Below, piece by piece: positions 53,655-61,716 of a stretch of 64,000 nt of DNA (its first letter is position 1; every line of letters begins with the position of its first letter). The stretch covers positions 44,282 to 108,281 of the forward strand of contig NZ_FOWD01000014.1 of assembly GCF_900115365.1 (NCBI RefSeq), given 5' to 3'. The notes under the pieces were generated by a model. That model was not told the origin of the DNA. It did no database searches and worked only from the letters and a program-made list of their open reading frames with translations. The translations under genes were made by a program, and so were the position numbers. The DNA comes from Anaerocolumna aminovalerica (lineage in GTDB: Bacteria > Bacillota > Clostridia > Lachnospirales > Lachnospiraceae).

Positions 53655-53798
53655 AAGGTTGAAAGAAAAAATTATACGAGAGGATGCCACAAGTGATTCT
53701 TTCAACTTAATTTTGTGGCAGTATCACGTCTACAGCTAAGTAACACATCTGTAGCAGAGTATAACTGCTAGTAGCTGTGAGATACAACGGGTGTAAAT
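53655..53798 (+). repeat. Two-stem (pseudoknot-like) leader of second MATE gene
   Basis: GTTGAAAGAA (53658-53667) pairs perfectly with TTCTTTCAAC (53697-53706), and TGCCACAA (53685-53692) with TTGTGGCA (53713-53720). The pairs interleave. The first half matches the udk leader (12735-12822, opposite strand); the second half, ACATCTGTAGCAGAGTAT to GTGAGATACAACGGGTGTAA, matches 41533-41592. The segment ends at the start codon of the MATE gene. Confidence 0.6.
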
Positions 53799-55133
53799 AT
53801 GAAAGCGGCTAATGATTTATTATATGGAAATGAAACCAAAGCAATGCTCAGTTTTGCTATACCGATGGTTATCGGAAACTTGTTTCAACAATTATATAAC
53901 GTAGCAGATTCCATTATTGTTGGAAGGTTTATCGGACCAAATGCACTTGCTGCGGTTGGAAGTTCTTTTACAGTTATGGTGTTTTTAACATCTATCATAC
54001 TTGGTCTTTGTATGGGAAGCGGTGCTGTGTTTTCCTTTTTTTATGGTGCCGGAGAAACAGATCATTTAAAAAATAGCCTGTTTACCTCTTTTTGTTTTAT
54101 TGGAATAATCTCATTGATTATTAACATATGTGCATTGGTATTCATTGATGAGATTCTCACTTTTATACATATACCTACGGAAGTTTTAGCTGATACCAAA
54201 GCTTATATACAGATTATCTTTTATGGTATTATATTTACTTCTATTTATAATTATTTTGCTGCAGTGATGCGAAGCATGGGTAACTCTGTAATACCTCTTG
54301 TATTTCTAATTATTTCTACGGTTATTAATATTGTACTGGACATTATATTTGTAGTACCTCTTGATATGGGTGTTGAAGGCGCTGCTTATGCAACTATAAT
54401 TGCCCAATGTTTTTCTGCTGTTGGTATAGCTGTTTATTCCTTTGCAAAGGTTCCTCAGATTCGCCTGCAAAGAAAACATATTTATTTTGATGGGAATATG
54501 ATAAAGAAGATTGCAAACTACTCGGTACTCTCCAGTATTCAGCAATCTATTATGAATTTTGGTATTTTAATGATACAGGGATTAGTAAATAGTTTTGGAG
54601 TTTCAGTAATGGCAGCTTTTGCGGCAGCAGTTAAAATTGATAACTTTGCATATATGCCTGTACAGGATTTTGGTAATGCATTTTCAACGTTTATTGCTCA
54701 AAACAAAGGTGCGGAAAAAAATGAACGTATTCGTAAGGGAATAGGCTCAGCAGTTAAAATTATCACTATTTATTGTGTTGTAATCTCCATTCTGGTATTG
54801 GTATTTGCCAAACCTCTCCTGTATATTTTTATTGATGCAAAGGAAATAGAAATCTTACGTATTGGAAGGCAGTATCTTTTCATTGTAGCAAGCTTTTATT
54901 GCTTGATTGGCTATTTATTTATGTTCTATGGATTATTCCGGGGAATAGGAAAAAGTGGAGTTTCCATAGTTCTTACCGTTGTCAGCCTTGGCACCAGAGT
55001 AATATTAGCTTATACTCTCTCCGCGGTATCTTCAATAGGAATTGCAGGTATATGGTGGGCAATCCCCATCGGTTGGGGGCTTGCGGATATAATAGGTATT
55101 GTTAAAGTCCGATCATTGCTATGGCGCCAATAG
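53799..55133 (+). CDS. MATE-family efflux transporter
   Basis: Second MATE exporter (444 aa, about 12 helices). Motifs: MLSFAIPMVIGNLFQQLYNV (about residues 14-33), DSIIVGRFIGPNALAAVGSS (about 35-54), GLCMGSGAVFSFFYGAG (about 67-83) and DFGNAFSTFIAQNKGA (about 288-303). It is more like the NorM/DinF-type clostridial group than the protein at 50577. ATG 53799 follows GGGTGTAAAT. Expression may be set by the structured leader. The substrate is unknown. Confidence 0.9.
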   Translation: MKAANDLLYGNETKAMLSFAIPMVIGNLFQQLYNVADSIIVGRFIGPNALAAVGSSFTVMVFLTSIILGLCMGSGAVFSFFYGAGETDHLKNSLFTSFCFIGIISLIINICALVFIDEILTFIHIPTEVLADTKAYIQIIFYGIIFTSIYNYFAAVMRSMGNSVIPLVFLIISTVINIVLDIIFVVPLDMGVEGAAYATIIAQCFSAVGIAVYSFAKVPQIRLQRKHIYFDGNMIKKIANYSVLSSIQQSIMNFGILMIQGLVNSFGVSVMAAFAAAVKIDNFAYMPVQDFGNAFSTFIAQNKGAEKNERIRKGIGSAVKIITIYCVVISILVLVFAKPLLYIFIDAKEIEILRIGRQYLFIVASFYCLIGYLFMFYGLFRGIGKSGVSIVLTVVSLGTRVILAYTLSAVSSIGIAGIWWAIPIGWGLADIIGIVKVRSLLWRQ

Positions 55134-55197
55134 AGTTGTTTCCCATATAACCTAAGCTACTCTCTATAGTATGCAACTCCCAATATTTCATAAATAA

Positions 55198-55235
55198 TAA
55201 TCGAGTCACTTCGCCGGATGACTCGATTATTTTTA
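55198..55235. terminator. Bidirectional terminator
   Basis: TAATCGAGTCA (55198-55208) pairs with TGACTCGATTA (55219-55229), followed by TTTTTA on the plus strand. It separates the convergent MATE and GH3 genes. Confidence 0.9.
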
Positions 55236-55290
55236 TAAATAGCAGCCTTTCACCAAGTTATGGTGGATCAGCAATGCCAACATCAATATA

Positions 55291-56577
55291 TTACTTAAGA
55301 AGCCCGTACTTTTCCTTTAAAGATAGAATACGTAAAACACTCTGATCAATCCGTGCTTCACTTAATGTTCCGTTTTCAACTGCCTCATATATACCCTCAT
55401 ATGCCTCGATAAAGTTTTCAGGCATAAGAATAATGTCTGCTCCGGCTGATATTGCCAAAATGGCGGCATCACCTGAGGAATACTGATTTGCAATAGCTCC
55501 CATAGACATAGAGTCCGTTATAATAACTCCATCATAATTAAGTTCTTTACGTAATTTCTCTTCTATCATTTCAAAAGAAAGGGAGGATGGAAGCTTTTGC
55601 TGGGTAATATTTTCTGCAGTAATGTGAGAAATCATAATCATGTCAGTCTGTGCAGCAATACCTGCTTTAAATGGTATTAACTCACATTCCTTAAGCTCAT
55701 CCCAGTTCTTTTCAATTGACACAGAACCATCATGTGTGTCTTCTTTTGTGTCACCATGGCCTGGAAAATGTTTTATACTACTCATTATACCAGCCTTGTG
55801 AAGACCTTCAATTTCTGCTGCAACCATTTCAGCAACCAGATTGGACGCCATTCCAAAAGACCGGTTACCTATTACAATATTATTTGGGTTGGTATTAACA
55901 TCGGCAACCGGAGCAAAATTTAAATTAAAGCCATATTCTTTCATATAAGAACCAATCACCAAACCAACTTCCAAAGCTTTCTCAGGGTCTTTGGTTTGCC
56001 CCACTGCCTGCATACTTTCAAACTTTTGGACATTAAAGCCCGGTGTATTTGCAATCCTTGATACGCTGCCCCCTTCCTCATCAACTCCTAAAAATAAGGG
56101 TATTTTACTATTTTGCTGCATCTTACTAATAAATTCTGTCAATTGAGATGGGGACTGAATGTTCTTTCCAAAGATAGCAATTCCGCCAACAGGATAATTA
56201 TCAAGGGTTTCAGCCATTTGCAAATTGAATTCGGTCACTCCATATTTATATGTATCATTAATTTGTGAAGGTGATAAGTCCGGGTAAAGAGACTCCGGCC
56301 GAATAAACAATAGTTGTCCGACTTTTTCTTTCAGTGTCATATTTTTTAGTAATTGCTCTGCTTTCCAAAAAACTTCATTGTCTGAATCTGGCGGAGTTGA
56401 ATCGGATTGGGTTGGTTCCGGCTGGGTTATTTCCGGTTGTATTGGATCTGGTTGTACTGGCTCTGGTTGTTCAAAATTATTTGCAGGTACAGTACTGTCA
56501 GGTTCTTGAGGTTGCTTGCATGATGAAAGCATACATAAAGCTACAAACAAAATAACAGTTAAATATATTTTTCTCAT
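55291..56577 (-). CDS. nagZ: GH3 beta-N-acetylhexosaminidase lipoprotein (NagZ-like)
   Basis: Surface lipoprotein (428 aa) of glycoside hydrolase family 3, removing N-acetylglucosamine from cell-wall fragments or chito-oligosaccharides. The lipobox LSSC is at about residues 17-20. Residues 21-65 form a Pro/Gln/Glu-rich spacer with repeated Q-P-E/D-P units, then the barrel: FLGVDEEGGSVSRI (about 159), the NagZ catalytic His/Asp loop KHFPGHGDTKEDTHDG (about 267) and nucleophile Asp in GVIITDSMSMGAI (about 345). ATG 56577 has GGAG at seven bases. The GH18 chitinase at 61717 could supply substrate, though recycling of peptidoglycan is equally possible. Confidence 0.9.
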   Translation of the reverse strand: MRKIYLTVILFVALCMLSSCKQPQEPDSTVPANNFEQPEPVQPDPIQPEITQPEPTQSDSTPPDSDNEVFWKAEQLLKNMTLKEKVGQLLFIRPESLYPDLSPSQINDTYKYGVTEFNLQMAETLDNYPVGGIAIFGKNIQSPSQLTEFISKMQQNSKIPLFLGVDEEGGSVSRIANTPGFNVQKFESMQAVGQTKDPEKALEVGLVIGSYMKEYGFNLNFAPVADVNTNPNNIVIGNRSFGMASNLVAEMVAAEIEGLHKAGIMSSIKHFPGHGDTKEDTHDGSVSIEKNWDELKECELIPFKAGIAAQTDMIMISHITAENITQQKLPSSLSFEMIEEKLRKELNYDGVIITDSMSMGAIANQYSSGDAAILAISAGADIILMPENFIEAYEGIYEAVENGTLSEARIDQSVLRILSLKEKYGLLK

Positions 56578-56708
56578 TTTTCTTCTCCATTGCACATCAC
56601 ATTTACTGAATATCCTCCAAACAATTCTAACTCAATTATTTAGTTATTTCAATGTAACTGTTTTCCTTTTGATTTACAGTGTTTTATAAATAAAAATTTG
56701 GAGCAGTA

Positions 56709-56942
56709 GGACGCTTTGCTCTGTAGTTTGTTGGAAATCAGAAAGTGCTCATTAAAGCGTTCATAATGACTCAATTTATATGTTCAAGGATAACAGAGTG
56801 TATATAATAATTTTGCTACCTTACCCTGTCGGCCGGATTACGCAAAATTATTATATACACCCTGTTATCCTAATTTAGTTTTTGGGAGTCATTACGAAAG
56901 CTCAATGAGTACTTTCTGAGTTTACGTAATGAGGCAAAGCTG
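56709..56942 (+). repeat. Palindromic element, CGCTTTGC/GCAAAGCT family, left copy
   Basis: The ends are GGACGCTTTGC and GCAAAGCTG. Long arms (including TATATAATAATTTTGC with its complement) pair across a 25-base apical segment containing CTTACCCTGTCGGCCGGAT. The copy at 57346 has the same apical segment in reverse orientation, with altered but still complementary arms. Confidence 0.75.
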
Positions 56943-57345
56943 TTAAATAATTACTTATCGTAATCAAATTTAAATATATATATCAATTTATTTAAGGAAA
57001 TAAGTTCTCTGCCAGACAATAACTATTAGTAAATCTATATAAATAAAACAATTAAGTTCTCATCTCATACTATTTGTTTTAATACCTTAAAATTATAATT
57101 ATATCTATCTACGTAAGTATAAATATCTTTTCAAAAAGAATTAAAAGCCTTATCGAAACCTCCAAAGTTCAATTTATATATTGAGGTAAAGTTGTGTATT
57201 AAAACTTGTATTTAATTTAGTGCCTTAATTAATATAATTCATTAAGTATAACCATTAGCTACAACAATATAAAATTAATATCATAAATTAGTATGTACAT
57301 TTTATTTATCCTAAGATATATAGTTTGTAAAATAATCGGTAATAA

Positions 57346-57586
57346 CAGCTTTGCTGCACAACAAAAATTGAACTCAGTAAGTGCTTAATTAGCTTTCGTA
57401 ATGACTCTCATAAACTTTAAATTAGGATAACAGGTTTATATGATTAATTTTGCGTAATCCGGCCGACAGGGTAAGGTAGCAAAATTAATCATATACAACC
57501 TGTTATCCCGAACAATATAAATTGAGTCATTATAAAGCTTATTAAGCACTTACTGAGTTCTCAACAAACTACAGAGCAAAGCGTCC
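57346..57586 (-). repeat. Palindromic element, CGCTTTGC/GCAAAGCT family, right copy
   Basis: Inverted relative to 56709-56942. The ends are CAGCTTTGC and GCAAAGCGTCC. Arm segment ATATGATTAATTTTGC pairs with GCAAAATTAATCATAT; the equivalent arm of the left copy differs at several positions, with matching changes on both sides. The apical segment (ATCCGGCCGACAGGGTAAG) is conserved. Confidence 0.75.
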
Positions 57587-57672
57587 TACTGGGACAAATT
57601 TTTATATCACCATAAATATTTCTTCTATGGGTGTGCTCAATACCATAAAGAATATGGCATGCTTCTTAAAGG

Positions 57673-58304
57673 TTATATATATGTTACCAACACAGATCGT
57701 ACAAGTAATTGCGTTATTATAATACCAATTAAAATTTTCTCTCGTTTTGTTAACCTTGGGGGCCTATCATCCTTCTTTTCGTAGCCTTTAAAAATTTTAT
57801 TAATTACGAAAGTGGCTAATGGATAGAATAACAGATATAACCAATAGCCAACAATGCCTCCAATGGTATTGGAAATCAAGTCTGTAGTATCAAAACTTCT
57901 TAATCCGCCATATGAAAATATCTGTAAAAATTCAATTATCAGACTAAAGCCCAAAGTGTATTTGACAGTTGAAAAAAATTCTTCTTGTATATAAATGGAA
58001 TCATTATACCGAATGGGAGCATCATAACAATATTTAAAACAAGTTCTCTTATAGACCCGCCATATCCATGTAGAATATCATTGAAAGGAACTAAATTTAG
58101 ATTTACTGATGATATATTAAAATTAATATAGGGAATTGGTATAATAAATGGGATTAAAGTAAAATAAAGAACAAAACTAATATAAATATATAAGATGGAT
58201 TTTAAGAACAAACTTTTTTTATCCTTTTTCCATCTTGGTAAAAAGCAAGTGAAATATATTAATATTAAACAGACTATATCAAATAAATAATAATATTTAT
58301 ACAT
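57673..58304 (-). pseudogene. VanZ-family membrane protein with a frameshift
   Basis: Two overlapping frames make one VanZ-like protein. The 5' part (57939-58304) has NLVPFNDILHGYGG and LNIVMMLPFGIMIPFIYKKN. The 3' part (57673-57954) continues GFSLIIEFLQIFSYGGLRSF and DTTDLISNTIGGIVGYWLY, the VanZ core. They join at a run of seven T's (minus strand) near 57971; one more T would restore a single 210-codon frame. This may be a decayed gene, a sequencing error, or a slippage-controlled gene. No vancomycin-resistance genes are nearby. Confidence 0.75.
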
Positions 58305-58435
58305 ATAATACCTCCAGATTATTATAATTCATTTTACCATATCTGACATTAAATAAAAAGAAATATAAATTAAAGCCACAGTAAGCACAACTTATACTTA
58401 ATTTGTGAATTAATTATCATTATTGATAAAAAGTG

Positions 58436-58464
58436 TTGACATTCATTTAAGGCAGATGTAGAAT
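58436..58464 (+). promoter_or_regulatory. Promoter of blaI-blaR1-like operon
   Basis: TTGACA (58436-58441), 17-base spacer, TAGAAT (58459-58464). A perfect palindrome AGACAATTGTCT (58473-58484), the likely BlaI-family operator, follows over the transcription start and precedes the AAAGGAG ribosome site. Confidence 0.8.
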
Positions 58465-58472
58465 ATCATTAT

Positions 58473-58484
58473 AGACAATTGTCT
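58473..58484 (+). promoter_or_regulatory. Predicted BlaI-type operator
   Basis: AGACAATTGTCT is perfectly palindromic and lies 9 bases past the -10, where a bound BlaI dimer would block transcription. Known BlaI/MecI operators are similar short dyads (TACA/TGTA cores), so this is a related but not identical site. Confidence 0.65.
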
Positions 58485-58497
58485 TAAAGGAGTGAAT

Positions 58498-58878
58498 ATG
58501 ATGAAAACAATGAAAAAACTGCCGGATGCGGAGTTTGACATCATGAAAGTGGTGTGGGCAAATAATCCGCCTATAACAACTAATATCATTATGCAGGAGC
58601 TTGGAAATGAAAGGGAATGGAGAGCACAAACGGTCATTTCCCTTATGTTACGGCTGGTGGAGCGTGGTTTCCTCCGAACTGAAAAAAACGGAAAAGAGCG
58701 TACCTATTTTCCCCTTATCAGCAAGGAGGATTACCTGAAATTTGAAACAGGTGACTTTATAGAACGTTATCATGGGAATTCTTTTACCAGCTTGGTTGCA
58801 ACGCTGTATGACGGAAACAAGTTAAAGGACAGTGACCTTGACCAACTGGCAAAATGGCTGAGAGAAAAGAGGGATTAA
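58498..58878 (+). CDS. BlaI/MecI-family transcriptional repressor
   Basis: A 126-residue repressor: KLPDAEFDIMKVVWANNPPI (about residues 7-26), TNIIMQELGNEREW, then recognition region RAQTVISLMLRLVERGFL and RTEKNGKERTYFPLISKEDY, matching BlaI throughout. In the BlaI family the cleavage target of the activated sensor is in the C-terminal helix region. ATG 58498 or 58501 follow AAAGGAG. The M56 sensor gene begins one base after its stop, so both are co-expressed. Confidence 0.9.
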   Translation: MMKTMKKLPDAEFDIMKVVWANNPPITTNIIMQELGNEREWRAQTVISLMLRLVERGFLRTEKNGKERTYFPLISKEDYLKFETGDFIERYHGNSFTSLVATLYDGNKLKDSDLDQLAKWLREKRD

Positions 58879-58879
58879 T

Positions 58880-60646
58880 ATGCGGAATTTTCTTACAACC
58901 CTGCTTCAATGTTCCCTTTCTATGTCTCTGGTAACCCTTGTGTATGTGGCTATATTACCCCTTTTGTCAAAACGTTATGCCGCTAAATGGCGGTATATGG
59001 TTTGGCTGGCAATCGCGGCAGGATGGATATTTCCTTTCCGTCCCCATATTAAACTACCATTTCTTCCTATGCAGATTCAGAAGATACCTGTAGAACCCAT
59101 GCAGCCAATTGTAAATATTGTACCGTCTATGGTAAACCCAGGGGCTATTGTAACCACACCTTCAACAATTCCTTTATGGCGGGTGCTTCCAGCCATTTGG
59201 ATTATAGGTATTATAAGTGCCGTAGCTTATCATACCTTACGTCACAGCCGTTTTATGAAGATGGTACGCAGATGGAGTGAACCTATAACTGATTCAGGAA
59301 GTTTGAAGATTTTGGAGGACTTGAAGGCAGAACTGGATATTAAGGCACAGGTAGAGTTAAGCTTATGCCAAAGCATCACAAGTCCCATGCTGGTTGGTTT
59401 TTTTCATCCTGCAATTTTACTGCCTGCTATTAAAACCACAGATAACGATTTATACCTGATTCTAAAACATGAGTTAATTCATTTTCAACGGCGGGACCTT
59501 TGGTGTAAAGCCCTAATTCTGACAGCAACCACCCTCCATTGGTTTAATCCGGTGGTCTACCTTATGTCAAAAGCGGCTGCAATACAATGTGAAATCTCCT
59601 GTGATGAACTGGTTTTGCAAGGTACGGATTTCCAACAGCGTAAGCAATATGGGGAAACCATCCTTGGTATTGTCAGAAACGGAGGAAAAATTCAAACAAC
59701 ATTATCAACCAATTTTTATGGAGGAAAAAAAGGCATGAAGAATCGTATTTTTTCAATTATGGATACAAAGCAAAAGAAAGCCGGCGTTGTGATTCTTTGT
59801 ATGGCACTGGCGGGAATTATAATTACAGGGGCTACCCTTACAGCAGCCGCTGATAAAGAACCTGCATATGCTTTTGAAGGTAACATCCCACTTTCTGATA
59901 GAGAGAAGGCAAAGCAGGAACAGGAACGTAAAGAGGAAAAAGCAAAACAGTATTCTATCTACACAAAATTTGGATTGAATTATAACCAGGAAAATGACCG
60001 TTTTTATTATAACGATCAGTTGGTAAGATTTTTCGCTGATAAGTTAGATGATAAGGATTCCTACAACTCATTTAGTTATACCGAAGGCGATGTTGATTTG
60101 CGGGGGGTTCGTAATGAAAAGTATGAACTGATAGCCTTAGAGCCTGTGAGCCAGAAAGAATATGATCAGCGTACAGCTAAAATTCAGGCTTTCTCTGAAA
60201 GCTTGTCAGAAATACAAGAATCAGCAATTCAAGAATCAGAAATGCAAGAAAATGTAGGTAACGAATCCATTAATACTAATTCCACTGCTATTGAGACAGG
60301 GGATTCAAATAAAAATATAAATGGTGTAATTCAAGAAAAGGCAGATAGTAATGGTCTAACCGGTAACGGTTCTGATGCAGTAGAGGCCGGTGACCCGAAC
60401 TACGTGGATCATTCTCTTAATGCTTATACAAAGTATGGGATTTCTTATGATAGGGACGCAGAAGTTTGGATGTATCAGGATAAGCCCATTCATTGCCTTT
60501 ATGATAATGGATATACCACATTTATAGATAATAGCAAGGTTGCACTTAAAGACGGCCTGTCTTTGAAAGTGATTAGAAATTCTAATGCAGGTATTGAACA
60601 ACTGGCAGAAATGACGGAAGCAGAAGTTAACAGGCTTTTCAACTAA
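58880..60646 (+). CDS. BlaR1/MecR1-like M56 sensor peptidase with duplicated extracellular module
   Basis: Membrane sensor (588 aa). Helices at about residues 5-30, 35-50 and 107-125 precede the M56 zinc peptidase with LKHELIHFQRRD (HExxH, about 190-201) and CEISCDELVL (zinc-ligand Glu region, about 234). A fourth helix lies at about 302-322. The extracellular part is not a penicillin-binding domain. It has two related modules of about 75 residues (about 350-430, from YSIYTKFGLNYNQENDRFYY; about 508-580, from NAYTKYGISYDRDAEVWMYQ) joined by a Ser/Glu/Asn-rich linker. It probably cleaves the BlaI partner upon sensing an unknown signal; no beta-lactamase gene follows. Confidence 0.88.
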   Translation: MRNFLTTLLQCSLSMSLVTLVYVAILPLLSKRYAAKWRYMVWLAIAAGWIFPFRPHIKLPFLPMQIQKIPVEPMQPIVNIVPSMVNPGAIVTTPSTIPLWRVLPAIWIIGIISAVAYHTLRHSRFMKMVRRWSEPITDSGSLKILEDLKAELDIKAQVELSLCQSITSPMLVGFFHPAILLPAIKTTDNDLYLILKHELIHFQRRDLWCKALILTATTLHWFNPVVYLMSKAAAIQCEISCDELVLQGTDFQQRKQYGETILGIVRNGGKIQTTLSTNFYGGKKGMKNRIFSIMDTKQKKAGVVILCMALAGIIITGATLTAAADKEPAYAFEGNIPLSDREKAKQEQERKEEKAKQYSIYTKFGLNYNQENDRFYYNDQLVRFFADKLDDKDSYNSFSYTEGDVDLRGVRNEKYELIALEPVSQKEYDQRTAKIQAFSESLSEIQESAIQESEMQENVGNESINTNSTAIETGDSNKNINGVIQEKADSNGLTGNGSDAVEAGDPNYVDHSLNAYTKYGISYDRDAEVWMYQDKPIHCLYDNGYTTFIDNSKVALKDGLSLKVIRNSNAGIEQLAEMTEAEVNRLFN

Positions 60647-60668
60647 TATGAAATAGGTCTACCTTAGT

Positions 60669-60703
60669 TAACGCCTTTTCAATGATTTATTGGAAAGGCG
60701 TTA
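60669..60703. terminator. Terminator of the blaI-blaR1-like operon
   Basis: TAACGCCTTTTCAAT (60669-60683) pairs with ATTGGAAAGGCGTTA (60689-60703) with one mismatch, 22 bases after the sensor gene stop. The T-run is absent, but the 15-bp stem is strong. Confidence 0.7.
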
Positions 60704-60772
60704 TGATATTCCTATTAGTTGTTGGATAGCTCACCCTTACTTTGGAATAGTGTTGGCCGATCAGTCAATGAA

Positions 60773-61381
60773 TTAAAGGCCTAATACTTTATGGACTTCC
60801 TTCTGTATCTTAAATATCCTTTCTTCCATAAACTGTGGGTAATCTTTAAACCATTTCATATTTAATGGCGATGGATGAGGTAAAATATAAGCAGGTTTTC
60901 CATTAATTTGTTTATCTTCAAAAGCTAAGGTGGTAATTTTTTCTCCCGGGAAGAAAAATTCTGCTGCAAATCCACCAATTATGATGTATATTTCATTATC
61001 CACAAGTTCTATTTCCTTAAGAAGCCAGTGTTTCGAACAAATCTTAGGCGGACGGCGGTCTCCGCCACCGGGTGCTTTCCCGGGATAACAATGTGCCATT
61101 GAAACAATATAAAAATTATCCGGATCATAAAAATCCTCATCGGATATTTGATACCATTCACCACGTAGTTTTCTGCCACTGGCATCATTAAAAGGCTTCC
61201 CTGTTTCATGTACACTTTTAGACGGTGCCTGGCTAATCTGCAGTATTTTGGCATTATGATTGCCCAATATAATTGGACGGGGTTCAAATCCGAATGTATC
61301 TTGACATAATCGACACTGTAATATCTGATTTTGTAAATAAACAAGTTCATTTTTGTTTTGATTTTTCTTCTTATCTATCAT
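60773..61381 (-). CDS. Uracil-DNA glycosylase family protein (Fe-S, family 4/5-like)
   Basis: A 202-residue UDG-superfamily protein. Four cysteines in the spacing of iron-sulfur UDGs: QCRLC (about 22-26), then AHCYPGKAPGGGDRRPPKIC (about 97-116). The active-site-like segment is ISQAPSKSVHETGKPFNDAS (about 50-69), corresponding to GEAPGxxEDxxGxPFVG of family 4, and the C-terminal motif is LPHPSPLN (about 169-176, HPSP). Altered positions in the first motif (SQAPSKSVHETGKPF) mean substrate specificity may differ from true UDG4. ATG 61381 follows AGGAGG. It removes uracil or deaminated bases during repair, by family analogy. Confidence 0.82.
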   Translation of the reverse strand: MIDKKKNQNKNELVYLQNQILQCRLCQDTFGFEPRPIILGNHNAKILQISQAPSKSVHETGKPFNDASGRKLRGEWYQISDEDFYDPDNFYIVSMAHCYPGKAPGGGDRRPPKICSKHWLLKEIELVDNEIYIIIGGFAAEFFFPGEKITTLAFEDKQINGKPAYILPHPSPLNMKWFKDYPQFMEERIFKIQKEVHKVLGL

Positions 61382-61634
61382 TTTATCGCCTCCTAAACAT
61401 AGGGCACCTCATTTTACACCAATTAAACCTTGTAAGGGTTCTTGTATAATTAAACTTTGCCACTTTGAACTTTAGATGTTTATATTTTATCACAAGGAGA
61501 ACAGTATATCCATTAATTCTAGCATAGAATTCCCCACACATTTCCACCACATGATATTCTGAACAATTACTTCCCAACAGAATATAGACGGTAATAGCAG
61601 CACCAGCAGGAGGTTTGTTTTATGTTGATACAAA
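61382..61634. other. Intergenic stretch without a supported gene
   Basis: Two short minus-strand frames overlap each other here and lack ribosome sites or recognisable sequence, so no gene is called. The region holds the promoter for the glycosylase-like gene, but no clear boxes were identified. Confidence 0.45.
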
Positions 61635-61678
61635 AATAGCCCCTTGTTTTCAATAATATTAGAAAACAAGGGGCTATT
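61635..61678. terminator. Terminator after the GH18 chitinase
   Basis: AATAGCCCCTTGTTTTC (61635-61651) is perfectly complementary to GAAAACAAGGGGCTATT (61662-61678), followed on the minus strand by TTTTTG. It lies about 40 bases past the chitinase stop. Confidence 0.9.
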
Positions 61679-61716
61679 CATAAACTATTTACTATCAGCC
61701 CAACTGTGAATGTACA

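Larger units (their letters stand above)
56690..57605. repeat. Composite inverted repeat of two palindromic elements
   Basis: Two related palindromic elements (56709-56942 and 57346-57586) face each other, and inverted homology continues outside them (AAAATTTG and CAGTAGGACGC on the left, mirrored on the right). The 403-base core between them is very AT-rich and has no open frame of note. The whole resembles a composite element without a coding region. Confidence 0.7.

Noticed and set aside
57673..58304. Vancomycin-resistance cluster
   Set aside because: VanZ-family proteins are widespread and unrelated to resistance by themselves; no vanHAX-like genes are present.
58501..60646. Beta-lactam resistance operon
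   Set aside because: BlaI and M56 proteins are present, but there is no penicillin-binding sensor domain and no beta-lactamase or PBP2a gene.
61383..61681. Two overlapping short minus-strand frames before the glycosylase-like gene
   Set aside because: They overlap each other in different frames, lack ribosome sites, and include part of a terminator.
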